This document shows, piece by piece, positions 8,772-15,949 of a stretch of 64,000 nucleotides of DNA. The first letter of the stretch is position 1; each line of letters starts with the position of its first letter. The notes below the pieces were generated by a model, which saw nothing but the letters and a program-made list of their open reading frames with translations, searched no databases and was not told the DNA's origin. The position numbers were made by a program, and so were the translations under genes. The stretch is taken from the NCBI RefSeq assembly GCF_019880205.1, contig NZ_CP082292.1, positions 3,100,001 to 3,164,000 on the forward strand, read 5' to 3'. Source of the stretch: Pantoea alfalfae. GTDB taxonomy: Bacteria > Pseudomonadota > Gammaproteobacteria > Enterobacterales > Enterobacteriaceae.

Positions 8772-8990
8772 TTACGCGCTTTTGGCCCATTGATTATTCG
8801 ACATTAGTTCCATTGCCAGCGCGTATAAGCGACGATCTTCCTGATCACAGGGCTCATCTTCCGCATAACAGCCGATCATGGATGCGATTTTATCCGCAGA
8901 TAAACTCTCTCCATGAACATGCAGTGTCAGTACGGCGCGGCCTACTATTTTAAGCACATTTTCATGTGGTCCCTGGATGCTATTACTCAA
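8772..8990 (-). CDS. 72-aa protein, possible YmgB/AriR-type connector or biofilm regulator
   Basis: The frame begins at TTG (8990), with GAGGG 8 nt upstream. No in-frame ATG or GTG precedes it after the last stop. The sequence is acidic, soluble and mostly helical. The stretch ENVLKIVGRAVLTL...GESLSADKIASMI resembles the core of the small YmgB/AriR/YcgZ family, which act as two-component connectors and biofilm or acid-resistance regulators in E. coli. That similarity is by eye and moderate. It has its own terminator and an AT-rich upstream region, as expected of a stress-regulated single gene. Confidence 0.6.
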   Translation of the reverse strand: MSNSIQGPHENVLKIVGRAVLTLHVHGESLSADKIASMIGCYAEDEPCDQEDRRLYALAMELMSNNQWAKSA

Positions 8991-9403
8991 TGCAAATACC
9001 CTCTACCGGTCGTTGTACCAGGAATATGGCGCGATAAATATAAAGCAATTAGATCAGGATTTTTATCGGCACTAGTGGTGATATTTTTTAATGATTAATT
9101 CTATTACTGGAGTCATAGTTAAGGATTTGTCTGATTAACAATGAAATATTTTTTTAAAAACGGTCACTTATAAAATAATCATTGGTATTAACCGATCGTC
9201 AATCCGGAACACCTTCGTTAAGCCGGCATTAATCTATAAAAATAAACCACCTTTTTTCAGTAAACTTCAGCTTATTCCTAAGCGTACCGGCAGATATAGT
9301 TGCATACTGCTAACCATCGAGGTTCCCGTTGCTGTCAGGCGTGCTTTCTGCCAGACTTGCCCCGCAATAATGCCCTACACTTTCAGCCTCAGAGGCCGCG
9401 CCC
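8991..9403. other. AT-rich intergenic region between the 72-aa gene and dbpA
   Basis: I see no convincing gene in these 413 bp. The part from about 9030 to 9260 is markedly AT-rich with A and T runs, unlike its surroundings. That suits the promoter of the minus-strand small gene and possibly H-NS-type binding. No RNA gene or clear promoter for dbpA was recognised. Confidence 0.4.
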
Positions 9404-10786
9404 GTGACCGCTTTTTCTACCCTCAATTCGCTTCCCGATAGCCAGCTCGATAACCTGCGCGAGATGGGCTACACCAGCATGACGCCCGTGCAGGCCGCTA
9501 CGCTGCCCGCCATTCTGCAGGGACGCGACGTGCGCGCGCAGGCGAAAACCGGCAGCGGTAAAACGGCTGCCTTTGGTATTGGTTTACTGCACCATATCGA
9601 CAGCACCCGCTTTCAGACGCAGGCACTGATCCTCTGTCCGACCCGTGAACTGGCGGATCAGGTAGGCAATGTCCTGCGCCAGCTGGCGCGCTTCACCCGC
9701 AACATCAAAGTCCTCACCCTGTGTGGCGGACAGCCGATGAGCGCACAGCGTGATTCACTGGTGCATCCACCGCATATCGTGGTTGGCACGCCGGGTCGTA
9801 TCCTCGACCACATCAATCGTGAGAACCTCAAGCTCGACCAGCTCAACACGCTGGTACTGGATGAGGCGGATCGGATGCTGGAGATGGGTTTCCTCAATGA
9901 TATGGAAACCATCATTGAAGCGACGCCTGCCTCGCGCCAGACGCTGCTCTTCTCCGCCACCTGGCCCGACGGCATCACAGCCATCAGCACCCGCTTCCAG
10001 CGTGATGCGCTGAGCGTCGTCACTGAAGATGTCAGTGAACTCCCGTCAATCGACCAGCAGTTCTTTGAAGCCAGTCACAATGAAAAACTGGGTCTGCTCA
10101 TCGCACTGCTCGGCGATCGTCAGCCTTCATCCTGCGTGGTCTTCTGCAACACTAAACGTGAATGTGACGATGTCGCCGCGGCGCTTAACGCGCGTGATAT
10201 CAGTGCTCTGCCACTGCATGGTGATCTTGAGCAGCGCGATCGCGAACGTGTGCTGATCCGCTTCGCGAACGGCAGCGGTCGCGTGCTGGTCGCTACCGAT
10301 GTCGCTGCGCGCGGACTCGACATCAAATCGCTGGCGATGGTAGTCAACTATCAGCTCGCATGGGATCCTGAAGTCCATCTCCACCGCATCGGTCGTACGG
10401 CGCGGGCAGGCGAACATGGCGTTGCCGTCAGCCTGGTCGCGGCTGATGAAATGGCGCGCGCGCACGCGCTGGAAGATTTTCTGCAGCAGAAGCTGCCGTG
10501 GGTCTCGGCCAGCACGCTAAAAAAGGGCAGCAGCAAGCCACTGCCTGCCGCCATGATGACGCTATGCATTGATGGTGGCCGTAAAGCCAAGATACGTCCG
10601 GGAGATATTCTGGGTGCACTGACCGGTGAAGCAGGTTATCGCGCTGAGCAGATCGGGAAAATTGTTCTGACCCCGACCCATGCCTACGTAGCGATTGAGG
10701 CAAATCAGGCTAAAGCGGCACTGGTGAAACTTAAGCAGGGCAAAATCAAAGGTAAAACCTGTCGGGCGATTCTGCTGAAAGACTAA
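9404..10786 (+). CDS. dbpA: ATP-dependent RNA helicase DbpA
   Basis: A 460-aa DEAD-box protein that remodels 23S rRNA around hairpin 92 during 50S subunit assembly. The helicase motifs appear in order: the Q-motif region, AKTGSGKT (Walker A), PTRELA, TPGR, DEAD (LDEADRMLEMGF), SAT, VATDVAARGLD and HRIGRTARAG. The C-terminal RNA-binding domain includes MTLCIDGGRKAKIRPGDILGALTGEAG, the segment that gives DbpA its rRNA specificity. The start is a GTG at 9404 and gives MTAFSTLNSLP, as in E. coli. A bidirectional terminator follows. Confidence 0.96.
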   Translation: MTAFSTLNSLPDSQLDNLREMGYTSMTPVQAATLPAILQGRDVRAQAKTGSGKTAAFGIGLLHHIDSTRFQTQALILCPTRELADQVGNVLRQLARFTRNIKVLTLCGGQPMSAQRDSLVHPPHIVVGTPGRILDHINRENLKLDQLNTLVLDEADRMLEMGFLNDMETIIEATPASRQTLLFSATWPDGITAISTRFQRDALSVVTEDVSELPSIDQQFFEASHNEKLGLLIALLGDRQPSSCVVFCNTKRECDDVAAALNARDISALPLHGDLEQRDRERVLIRFANGSGRVLVATDVAARGLDIKSLAMVVNYQLAWDPEVHLHRIGRTARAGEHGVAVSLVAADEMARAHALEDFLQQKLPWVSASTLKKGSSKPLPAAMMTLCIDGGRKAKIRPGDILGALTGEAGYRAEQIGKIVLTPTHAYVAIEANQAKAALVKLKQGKIKGKTCRAILLKD

Positions 10787-10790
10787 GAAA

Positions 10791-10820
10791 AAAGGGCGAG
10801 GTTATGACCTCGCCCTTTTT
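10791..10820. terminator. Bidirectional terminator between dbpA and the ygiW-like gene
   Basis: GGGCGAGGT/ACCTCGCCC is a 9-bp stem with a TATG loop, with A residues before and T residues after it. It can serve both converging genes. Confidence 0.88.
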
Positions 10821-10821
10821 G

Positions 10822-11214
10822 TTATGGCTCTTCGATGCGGGACACATGCAGCGTGGTTTTATCCCCTTTGCCCTGTACCTTACCACTGACGCGCACTTTG
10901 TCTTCAGCGGTGTAGGTTTTACCATCAAAGGTTTTCTTTGGGGCGATAATGGGTAACGTGCCGGTGTTGTCACGGAACTGATACCGCTCGCCCTGCTCTT
11001 TCTTCAAAATGTAACCTTCCAGCGTCACATACCCGCCCTGACGGAAATCGCGGATCTGATCGATGTGGGTCTGACCGGTATCTTCCGAACCTTTATAGCC
11101 GGCATCCTGCTTGTGTTGCGGCGGCGGCGTATCACCAGCTTTGTATCCGCCCTCTTCAGCTGAAACGCCCGCGCTCATCATCACCAGCAACGACGCTAAA
11201 ATCACTTTTTTCAT
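10822..11214 (-). CDS. YgiW/YdeI-type periplasmic OB-fold (BOF) stress protein
   Basis: A 130-aa protein with a Sec signal peptide (MKKVILASLLVMMSAGVSA, cleavage near residue 19). The mature OB-fold domain includes the family stretch IRDFRQGGYVTLEGYILKK and a C-terminal DKVRVSGKVQGK. The BOF family (YgiW, YdeI, VisP) contributes to resistance against peroxide, cadmium and antimicrobial peptides; the exact role here is unknown. I chose the ATG at 11214 because AAGGAG precedes it and the signal peptide then starts normally; the longer frame to 11244 lacks both. It converges with dbpA. Confidence 0.85.
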   Translation of the reverse strand: MKKVILASLLVMMSAGVSAEEGGYKAGDTPPPQHKQDAGYKGSEDTGQTHIDQIRDFRQGGYVTLEGYILKKEQGERYQFRDNTGTLPIIAPKKTFDGKTYTAEDKVRVSGKVQGKGDKTTLHVSRIEEP

Positions 11215-11308
11215 TTCACACTCCTTTATTGGAAAGGTGTCCATGTTGAACCTTCAGGGTTAAGCCTGGCACAATAATTGGCATCCGTTTTATTTCACCC
11301 TTCTCTTC

Positions 11309-11335
11309 TCACCTTTTTCCGTTTGCTGCCGATAA
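11309..11335 (+). promoter_or_regulatory. Sigma-28 (FliA) promoter candidate for cheV
   Basis: The -10 element GCCGATAA matches the FliA consensus exactly and lies 46 bp upstream of cheV. With 11-bp spacing the -35 is TCACCTTT, 5 of 8 matches to TAAAGTTT. The gene function supports it. Confidence 0.65.
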
Positions 11336-11381
11336 CCTGTTCACACCCTATTTCACCAGCTGCGTTAATGCAGAGGCAACC

Positions 11382-12344
11382 ATGGATAATTTTCAAAAAG
11401 AGATCGATGAAAGAGCGAACCTCGCGTTATCGAACAAGTTTGAGCTGCTGCTGTTTCGCTTAGGTTCCGATCAGCTGAAAGGCAAGTCTGAACTGTTTGG
11501 CATTAACGTCTTCAAGCTGCGTGAAATTGTACCGATGCCGACCATCACTAAAGCCGCGGGCATGCGTTCGCCGTTGCTGGGTATGGCGAGTATTCGTGGT
11601 CAGTTCATTCCGGTGATCGACCTGCCAGCGGTAGCGGGCTGTGTACCTGAAACCGGTCTTAACCTGCTGCTGGTGACCGAGTATGCCCGTAACACCCAGG
11701 CGTTTGCCGTGGAGTCAGTAGAGAACATCGTGCGCCTCGACTGGAGCCAGGTGCATACCGCCGAAGCCGGTATCGGTGGCCGCAATATTACCAGCATCGC
11801 CTGCCTGGACAGCGACAAGCAGAGCAACGAGCTGGCGATGGTGCTGGACGTTGAGCAGATTCTGTATGACATCATCCCTTCAGTGCGCGGCGTTGAACCG
11901 GAAGCGGCCAGACCGCGTGCCTTCAACTATCGCCCTGGTGCGGTCGCCATTGTGGCAGAAGATTCCAAAGTGGCGCGTCAGCTGCTGGAACAGGGCCTGA
12001 AGAGCATGGGCATTCCGGCGCTGATGTTTAACACCGGACTGGAAGCCTGGGAAAAAATTAAGCTGATGAGCCAGGAAGCACAGGCTGCAGGCGAGTCGAT
12101 TCACGACAAAATTGCGCTGGTCCTGACCGATCTGGAGATGCCAGAGATGGATGGCTTTACGCTGACCCGCAACATCAAGCGGGACCCGATTCTCAAGGTT
12201 CTGCCGGTCGTCATTCACTCCTCACTCTCTGGCAGCGCCAACGAAGATCATGTGCGCAAAGTGGGTGCCGACGGTTATGTGGCGAAGTTTGAACTGAATG
12301 AGCTGTCAGACGTGATTTTCAACGTTCTCGACACTGCCCGCTAA
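11382..12344 (+). CDS. cheV: Chemotaxis coupling protein CheV
   Basis: A 320-aa protein with an N-terminal CheW-like domain (about residues 20-160) joined to a receiver domain (about 188-315). The receiver carries the phospho-acceptor Asp in LVLTDLEMPEMDG, the switch region VIHSSL and the Lys in GADGYVAKF. CheV links chemoreceptors to CheA and adjusts signalling through phosphorylation. It is encoded away from other che genes but 0.5 kb before a chemoreceptor gene, and a FliA-type promoter precedes it. E. coli K-12 lacks CheV, while Salmonella and Pantoea relatives have it. Confidence 0.95.
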   Translation: MDNFQKEIDERANLALSNKFELLLFRLGSDQLKGKSELFGINVFKLREIVPMPTITKAAGMRSPLLGMASIRGQFIPVIDLPAVAGCVPETGLNLLLVTEYARNTQAFAVESVENIVRLDWSQVHTAEAGIGGRNITSIACLDSDKQSNELAMVLDVEQILYDIIPSVRGVEPEAARPRAFNYRPGAVAIVAEDSKVARQLLEQGLKSMGIPALMFNTGLEAWEKIKLMSQEAQAAGESIHDKIALVLTDLEMPEMDGFTLTRNIKRDPILKVLPVVIHSSLSGSANEDHVRKVGADGYVAKFELNELSDVIFNVLDTAR

Positions 12345-12424
12345 ACAAATCCGGGCCGCAAAGAATGCCCGGTATGTTTTTACTTTTTAGCCAGCAAAAT
12401 AGCTGGCCTGACCAGGAACCGACT

Positions 12425-12574
12425 ATGCACATTGAAACTTTACCTGTTACACCGGCACCTGCTACCCCTGCTCCTCAGAAAGCGCTGCGTGGCCGTTTAC
12501 GCCAGCTGGCCTGGATTACCGCCGTCACGTTAAGTGTCGCATTCTGGACAGGCCTCTACTTCTTAGTTTTCTGA
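12425..12574 (+). CDS. 49-aa small single-pass membrane protein
   Basis: The ATG at 12425 opens a 49-aa frame. It has a Pro/Ala/Thr-rich N-terminus (residues 6-18), a basic stretch (LRGRLRQ) and one transmembrane helix (about 30-48). It starts 80 bp after cheV and ends before a strong terminator, so it is probably transcribed with cheV. An upstream in-frame ATG at 12365 would add 20 unlike residues; the one at 12425 is preceded by CAGGAACC. It loosely recalls YmiA-type small membrane proteins, but I do not claim the family. Confidence 0.6.
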   Translation: MHIETLPVTPAPATPAPQKALRGRLRQLAWITAVTLSVAFWTGLYFLVF

Positions 12575-12597
12575 ATCCGGTCATGCTTGTCTGGATC

Positions 12598-12633
12598 GGG
12601 CCGTCAGCACTCCTGCTGACGGCCCTTTTTTTT
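12598..12633 (+). terminator. Strong intrinsic terminator after the cheV/small-protein unit
   Basis: GGGCCGTCAGCA/TGCTGACGGCCC is a 12-bp perfect stem with a CTCC loop, followed by eight T residues. Confidence 0.93.
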
Positions 12634-12724
12634 GCCTGCGTTTCCCCCCTTTGTTTATTTGTTAACCTTTTCTGAAGCTTTTCAGTGACTATTTATTCAC
12701 GTACCGTTATTACTTAAAAATTAT

Positions 12725-12751
12725 TAAAGGTACATGTTCGTATTCCGATAA
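12725..12751 (+). promoter_or_regulatory. Sigma-28 (FliA) promoter of the chemoreceptor gene
   Basis: TAAAGGTA, 11 bp, then TCCGATAA. This matches the FliA consensus TAAAGTTT-N11-GCCGATAA at 6/8 and 7/8 positions with exact spacing. It lies 127 bp upstream of the chemoreceptor start. The rest of the 303-bp gap between the preceding small gene and the receptor holds only the terminator and untranslated leader. Confidence 0.8.
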
Positions 12752-12877
12752 CTGTATGCGCGAGATCACCTTTTTGCCTGCGGCTGTGACCACAGACATC
12801 AGCAAGGCACTGCGCACAACAGCAGAGAACCTGAGCGTTGCTAACAAATTGATTAATAATAAAACGGGGAAGAGAAC

Positions 12878-14455
12878 ATGTTCAGTATCAAGAATATGAA
12901 GGTGGGAATGCGGCTCGCAGCAGCCTTCGGTATTATTGTGACCTTACTGATAGTGATTGGCGTAACATCCATTACCAGAATTAACAGTATTAATACCGCG
13001 ATCTCATCGATCGTTGACGATCGCTATGTAAAAGTACGACTGGCATTTGATGTGCGCGATGGCGTCAACGATCAGATCAAATACCTGCGCGGCATGGTGA
13101 TCGACACAACACGCCCGGAAATGAATGTGAAGCGTTATGGTCAGCTTGATGAAGCGACGCAACGCACTAACATCGCGATGAAAAAGATTGAGGATATCCA
13201 GGTCACACCCGTAGGTAAGAAAAAGATCGCCGGTCTGCTGGCCTCTTCTCAGGCGTTTGAGAAGGTTAAAGCTGAGTTGATCACCCTGATTAAAGCAGGC
13301 GATTTTGATGCTGCCAGCACCTATGTCCTGAAATCGATGACCGCTACACAGAATAAGTTTCTTCAGGATGCGGTGAATTTTGCCAACTCACAGGATTCCC
13401 AGCTGCGCAGTGAAGGCCAGGGTATTGTGGAAAATGGACAGTCAGCCATCACCATCACCCTGATTTTCTCCGCGCTGGCCATTCTGGCCGCGATTATGCT
13501 GGGCTACTTCCTGACCCGCTCTATTGTCCGTCCACTGGTTGCAGCGGTTGACGTTGCTGAACGTGTTGCCGCGGGCGATCTGAGTACCCAGATGCAGGTA
13601 ACCTCGCGTGATGAAACCGGCGTCCTGATGCAGGCGCTGCAGCGCATGAACGATAACCTGCTGTCGATTGTGACTGAAGTACGCACCGGCTCCGACACTA
13701 TCGCGGTCGCCTCTAATCAGATCTCCAGCGGTAACCTTGACCTCTCAACCCGCACTGAGCAACAGGCCAGTTCGCTGGAAGAGACCGCCTCTGCCATGGA
13801 GCAGATGACGTCGACCGTGAAACACAATGCCGACAATGCGCGTGAAGCTAATCACCTGGTATCGACGACGTCCAGCGTAGCGCGTGAAGGTGGCGTGGTC
13901 ATGGAGAAAGTGATCGAGAAGATGGAAGCGATCGCGCTCTCCTCACGCAAAATTGTCGATATCATCAGCGTCATCGACTCCATCGCCTTCCAGACCAATA
14001 TTCTGTCACTGAATGCCGCCGTTGAAGCTGCGCGTGCGGGTGAACAGGGTCGCGGCTTTGCGGTGGTTGCGAGTGAAGTGCGTAATCTGGCACAGCGCTC
14101 AGCCTCCGCGGCCAAAGAGATTAAGGTCCTGATTGAAGATTCGGTCGCTAAAGTCGATGAAGGCAGCAAACTGGTAACCCATGCGGGTTCGACCATCGGT
14201 GAGGTGGTGAACAGCGTGCAGAGCGTGGCGAATATCATGAGCGAAATCACCATTGCCAGCAGCGAGCAGAGCAGCGGTATCAATGAGATCAATCAGGCGA
14301 TTACCCAGATGGAAGCGGTAACGCAGCAGAACGCCGCGCTGGTTCAGGAAGCGTCAGCCGCTTCACAGGCACTGCAGGATCAGGCTGAGCGTATGGCACA
14401 GGCAATGAGCGTGTTTAATACCGGCAAGCTCGCACTGCAACCCGTGCTTCGCTGA
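12878..14455 (+). CDS. Methyl-accepting chemotaxis protein
   Basis: A 525-aa inner-membrane chemoreceptor. It has TM1 at about residues 11-33, a periplasmic four-helix-bundle sensor (about 34-190), TM2 (about 191-212) and a HAMP domain (RSIVRPLVAAVDVAERVAAGDL...). The cytoplasmic coiled coil carries the invariant tip around IAFQTNILSLNAAVEAARAG and glutamine/glutamate-rich methylation helices. The C-terminus is ...LALQPVLR and lacks the NWETF-type CheR/CheB tether found on high-abundance receptors. The ligand is unknown. A good FliA promoter precedes it. Confidence 0.94.
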   Translation: MFSIKNMKVGMRLAAAFGIIVTLLIVIGVTSITRINSINTAISSIVDDRYVKVRLAFDVRDGVNDQIKYLRGMVIDTTRPEMNVKRYGQLDEATQRTNIAMKKIEDIQVTPVGKKKIAGLLASSQAFEKVKAELITLIKAGDFDAASTYVLKSMTATQNKFLQDAVNFANSQDSQLRSEGQGIVENGQSAITITLIFSALAILAAIMLGYFLTRSIVRPLVAAVDVAERVAAGDLSTQMQVTSRDETGVLMQALQRMNDNLLSIVTEVRTGSDTIAVASNQISSGNLDLSTRTEQQASSLEETASAMEQMTSTVKHNADNAREANHLVSTTSSVAREGGVVMEKVIEKMEAIALSSRKIVDIISVIDSIAFQTNILSLNAAVEAARAGEQGRGFAVVASEVRNLAQRSASAAKEIKVLIEDSVAKVDEGSKLVTHAGSTIGEVVNSVQSVANIMSEITIASSEQSSGINEINQAITQMEAVTQQNAALVQEASAASQALQDQAERMAQAMSVFNTGKLALQPVLR

Positions 14456-14466
14456 TTCCCTTTAAT

Positions 14467-14488
14467 GGCCTGCTCCGGCGGGCCTTTT
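14467..14488 (+). terminator. Terminator of the chemoreceptor gene
   Basis: GGCCTGC/GCGGGCC forms a 7-bp stem with one G-T pair, followed by TTTT, 12 bp after the stop codon. Confidence 0.75.
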
Positions 14489-14611
14489 CAGATCGGTGAC
14501 AGTAAACGAACAGGTTACAGATGGTTGACCAAAAAGTTGCGCAGGGAAGCTAAGGTATTCCGGGGGTTATAGAAGAAAGGATTAGGGATTGCGGATGGAA
14601 ACAGCAGAAAC

Positions 14612-14638
14612 AAAAAAGGCTGCCAGAGGCAGCCTTTT
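14612..14638 (-). terminator. Terminator of the csp-ymcF unit
   Basis: AAGGCTGCC/GGCAGCCTT is followed on the minus strand by TTTTTTG, about 45 bp beyond the YmcF-like stop codon. No terminator is seen between the two genes, so they are probably one transcript. Confidence 0.85.
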
Positions 14639-14681
14639 ATTACTGTAAATGCAACAACGCTATAAAGCTCACTAGCCTTTA

Positions 14682-14846
14682 TCAGAGAGCGCGAAGCTGG
14701 CTCTGAATTGCAATCCTCGCCGCGTTCACCTGAACAACGACAGATTTGCAGAAAATGCATTTCGCTCCATGCGGGTTGGCTCTTGTAACATCAAAATGTG
14801 ATGTACGAAACTGTGAGCCATTACAGTGAGGACATTTAAAAGTAAT
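14682..14846 (-). CDS. YmcF/YnfQ-like cold-shock zinc-ribbon small protein, ATT start
   Basis: A 54-residue frame read from ATT (14846) gives ITFKCPHCNGSQF...GAKCIFCKS... to ...LRAL. Two CxxC pairs form a zinc ribbon, and the core matches E. coli YmcF (RCPCCHGSQ, GAKCIFCKS). No ATG, GTG or TTG is available upstream in frame. AAGGA sits 6 nt before the ATT, and I recall that E. coli YmcF/YnfQ were reported to start at AUU. CTG at 14852 is the alternative. The gene begins three codons after the csp stop and in the same frame. Its function is unknown; the family is cold-induced. Confidence 0.8.
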   Translation of the reverse strand: MTFKCPHCNGSQFRTSHFDVTRANPHGAKCIFCKSVVVQVNAARIAIQSQLRAL

Positions 14847-14855
14847 TTTCAGTCC

Positions 14856-15068
14856 TTAGAGACCAACAACGTTCGCAGCAGCTGGGCCTTTGGCGCCATT
14901 TTCTACTGTGAATTCAACTTGCTGACCTTCGTCTAATGAACGGAAATCGGTGCCCTGGATTGCAGAGAAATGTACGAATACATCTTTGCTGCCGTCTGCA
15001 GGAGAGATGAAACCGAAGCCTTTCTCTGCGTTAAACCATTTAACGGTACCGCGAATTTTGTTAGACAT
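14856..15068 (-). CDS. CspA-family cold-shock protein
   Basis: A 70-aa single OB-fold (cold-shock domain) protein with RNP1 KGFGFI and RNP2 VFVHF, binding single-stranded RNA/DNA as an RNA chaperone. The sequence ([23 protein letters not shown]) is closest by eye to the CspG/CspB/CspA group. The downstream YmcF-like gene and long leader also fit a cold-inducible member rather than constitutive CspC/CspE. AAGGA precedes the ATG. Downstream in the same frame, after its TAA, lie GGA CTG AAA and then the YmcF-like frame. Confidence 0.92.
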   Translation of the reverse strand: MSNKIRGTVKWFNAEKGFGFISPADGSKDVFVHFSAIQGTDFRSLDEGQQVEFTVENGAKGPAAANVVGL

Positions 15069-15368
15069 GCTTAAATCCTTAATATATCGAGCCTTCCGGC
15101 ATAATGGCCTGAGAACAGATTTTAATCAGAACGTAAGAGAAGACTCAAAAAGAAGGGATGTCTCGCGACAAACTTAGAGATGAGAACTGCTTTGGTTACT
15201 TACTTTGATAGTGTCTGTTAATCAAACCGACAATTCATTAGGCCACACTTCACCAGGCGACGCAAGCCGTAATTAAAATTAAACTCAAATAGCGTTGCCC
15301 GAAAGCCGCACAGCGACGTTGCTATGTTACAGCCTGCTCTGCCCCACACTGCGGCCTGAAAGAAAAGA
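15069..15368 (-). promoter_or_regulatory. Leader and promoter region of the cold-shock gene
   Basis: This 300-bp region holds no gene. A long untranslated leader of about 150 nt is likely, as in other cold-induced csp genes. Position 15214-15224, read on the minus strand, is TGATTAACAGA. It matches 8 of 11 bases of the E. coli cspA cold box TGACGTACAGA. The rest of the region separates csp from the end of ivy. Confidence 0.5.
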
Positions 15369-15791
15369 TCACTCTGCTACGTCACCCTCCAGCCGCCTGA
15401 ACAGCACGTTTCGCATCTTTGCCTCATCTGCTGGAGTGAGATTAAGCCAGGTCAGCGTCTGACGATCTCTTTTCTGATCGTAGTCAGAGTAAACACCATG
15501 AATCTCCCCTTTCTCCGGAGAGTAAAGGAGAGCAATAGATTGTGCCGGACAGTTGTGCGGCTTACAGCCGGAGAGTAGCTGCCAGGTTTCACCCTGGAGG
15601 GTAACTGTACTGGCCGGTGTACGGGTTCCGCCCTGCTTAACCCAGGCAGGGAAATCATGTCCGGCGATAAGCTGGTGATACGCCTGGCTGGTCTTTTTAT
15701 TCATTATGAAATCAGAAAGATAAGTCTGATTTTCAGCATTTACTAACATTGGCATGCCAGCTAATACTGCTACCAGTAAACCTTTATTCAT
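15369..15791 (-). CDS. ivy: Inhibitor of vertebrate lysozyme (Ivy)
   Basis: A 140-aa periplasmic protein with a signal peptide (MNKGLLVAVLAGMPMLVNA, cleaved near residue 19). The diagnostic loop GCKPHNC (family CKPHDC) inserts into the active site of C-type lysozymes. The following segments AQSIALLYSP and EIHGVYSDY also match the Ivy fold. It protects peptidoglycan from host or environmental lysozyme and may control endogenous lytic transglycosylases. It stands alone between csp and the prophage-derived block, and only 158 bp separate it from the tailspike stop. Confidence 0.93.
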   Translation of the reverse strand: MNKGLLVAVLAGMPMLVNAENQTYLSDFIMNKKTSQAYHQLIAGHDFPAWVKQGGTRTPASTVTLQGETWQLLSGCKPHNCPAQSIALLYSPEKGEIHGVYSDYDQKRDRQTLTWLNLTPADEAKMRNVLFRRLEGDVAE

Positions 15792-15904
15792 CGCGCGTCC
15801 CTCTTACCCGCTGAGTTTTGCCTGTGTTAAACAGGACATTATCGGCTTTGCCACTGTTTGTCAGGCGGGGAACACTTGTCATTGAAGCTTCAGAGAGGCA
15901 AATC

Positions 15905-15934
15905 AAAAAAAAGGGCGAGGCCGGAGCCTCGCCC
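15905..15934 (-). terminator. Terminator downstream of the tailspike gene
   Basis: GGGCGAGGC/GCCTCGCCC is a 9-bp stem with a CGGA loop, followed on the minus strand by eight T residues. It lies 15 bp after the tailspike stop and marks the end of the phage-derived transcript. Confidence 0.9.
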
Positions 15935-15949
15935 AAAACATGCCGAACA

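Noticed and set aside
11264-11282. Sigma-54-like CTGGCACAATAATTGGC upstream of cheV
   Set aside because: GG to GC spacing is 11 instead of 10 bp, and a better FliA promoter lies closer to the gene.
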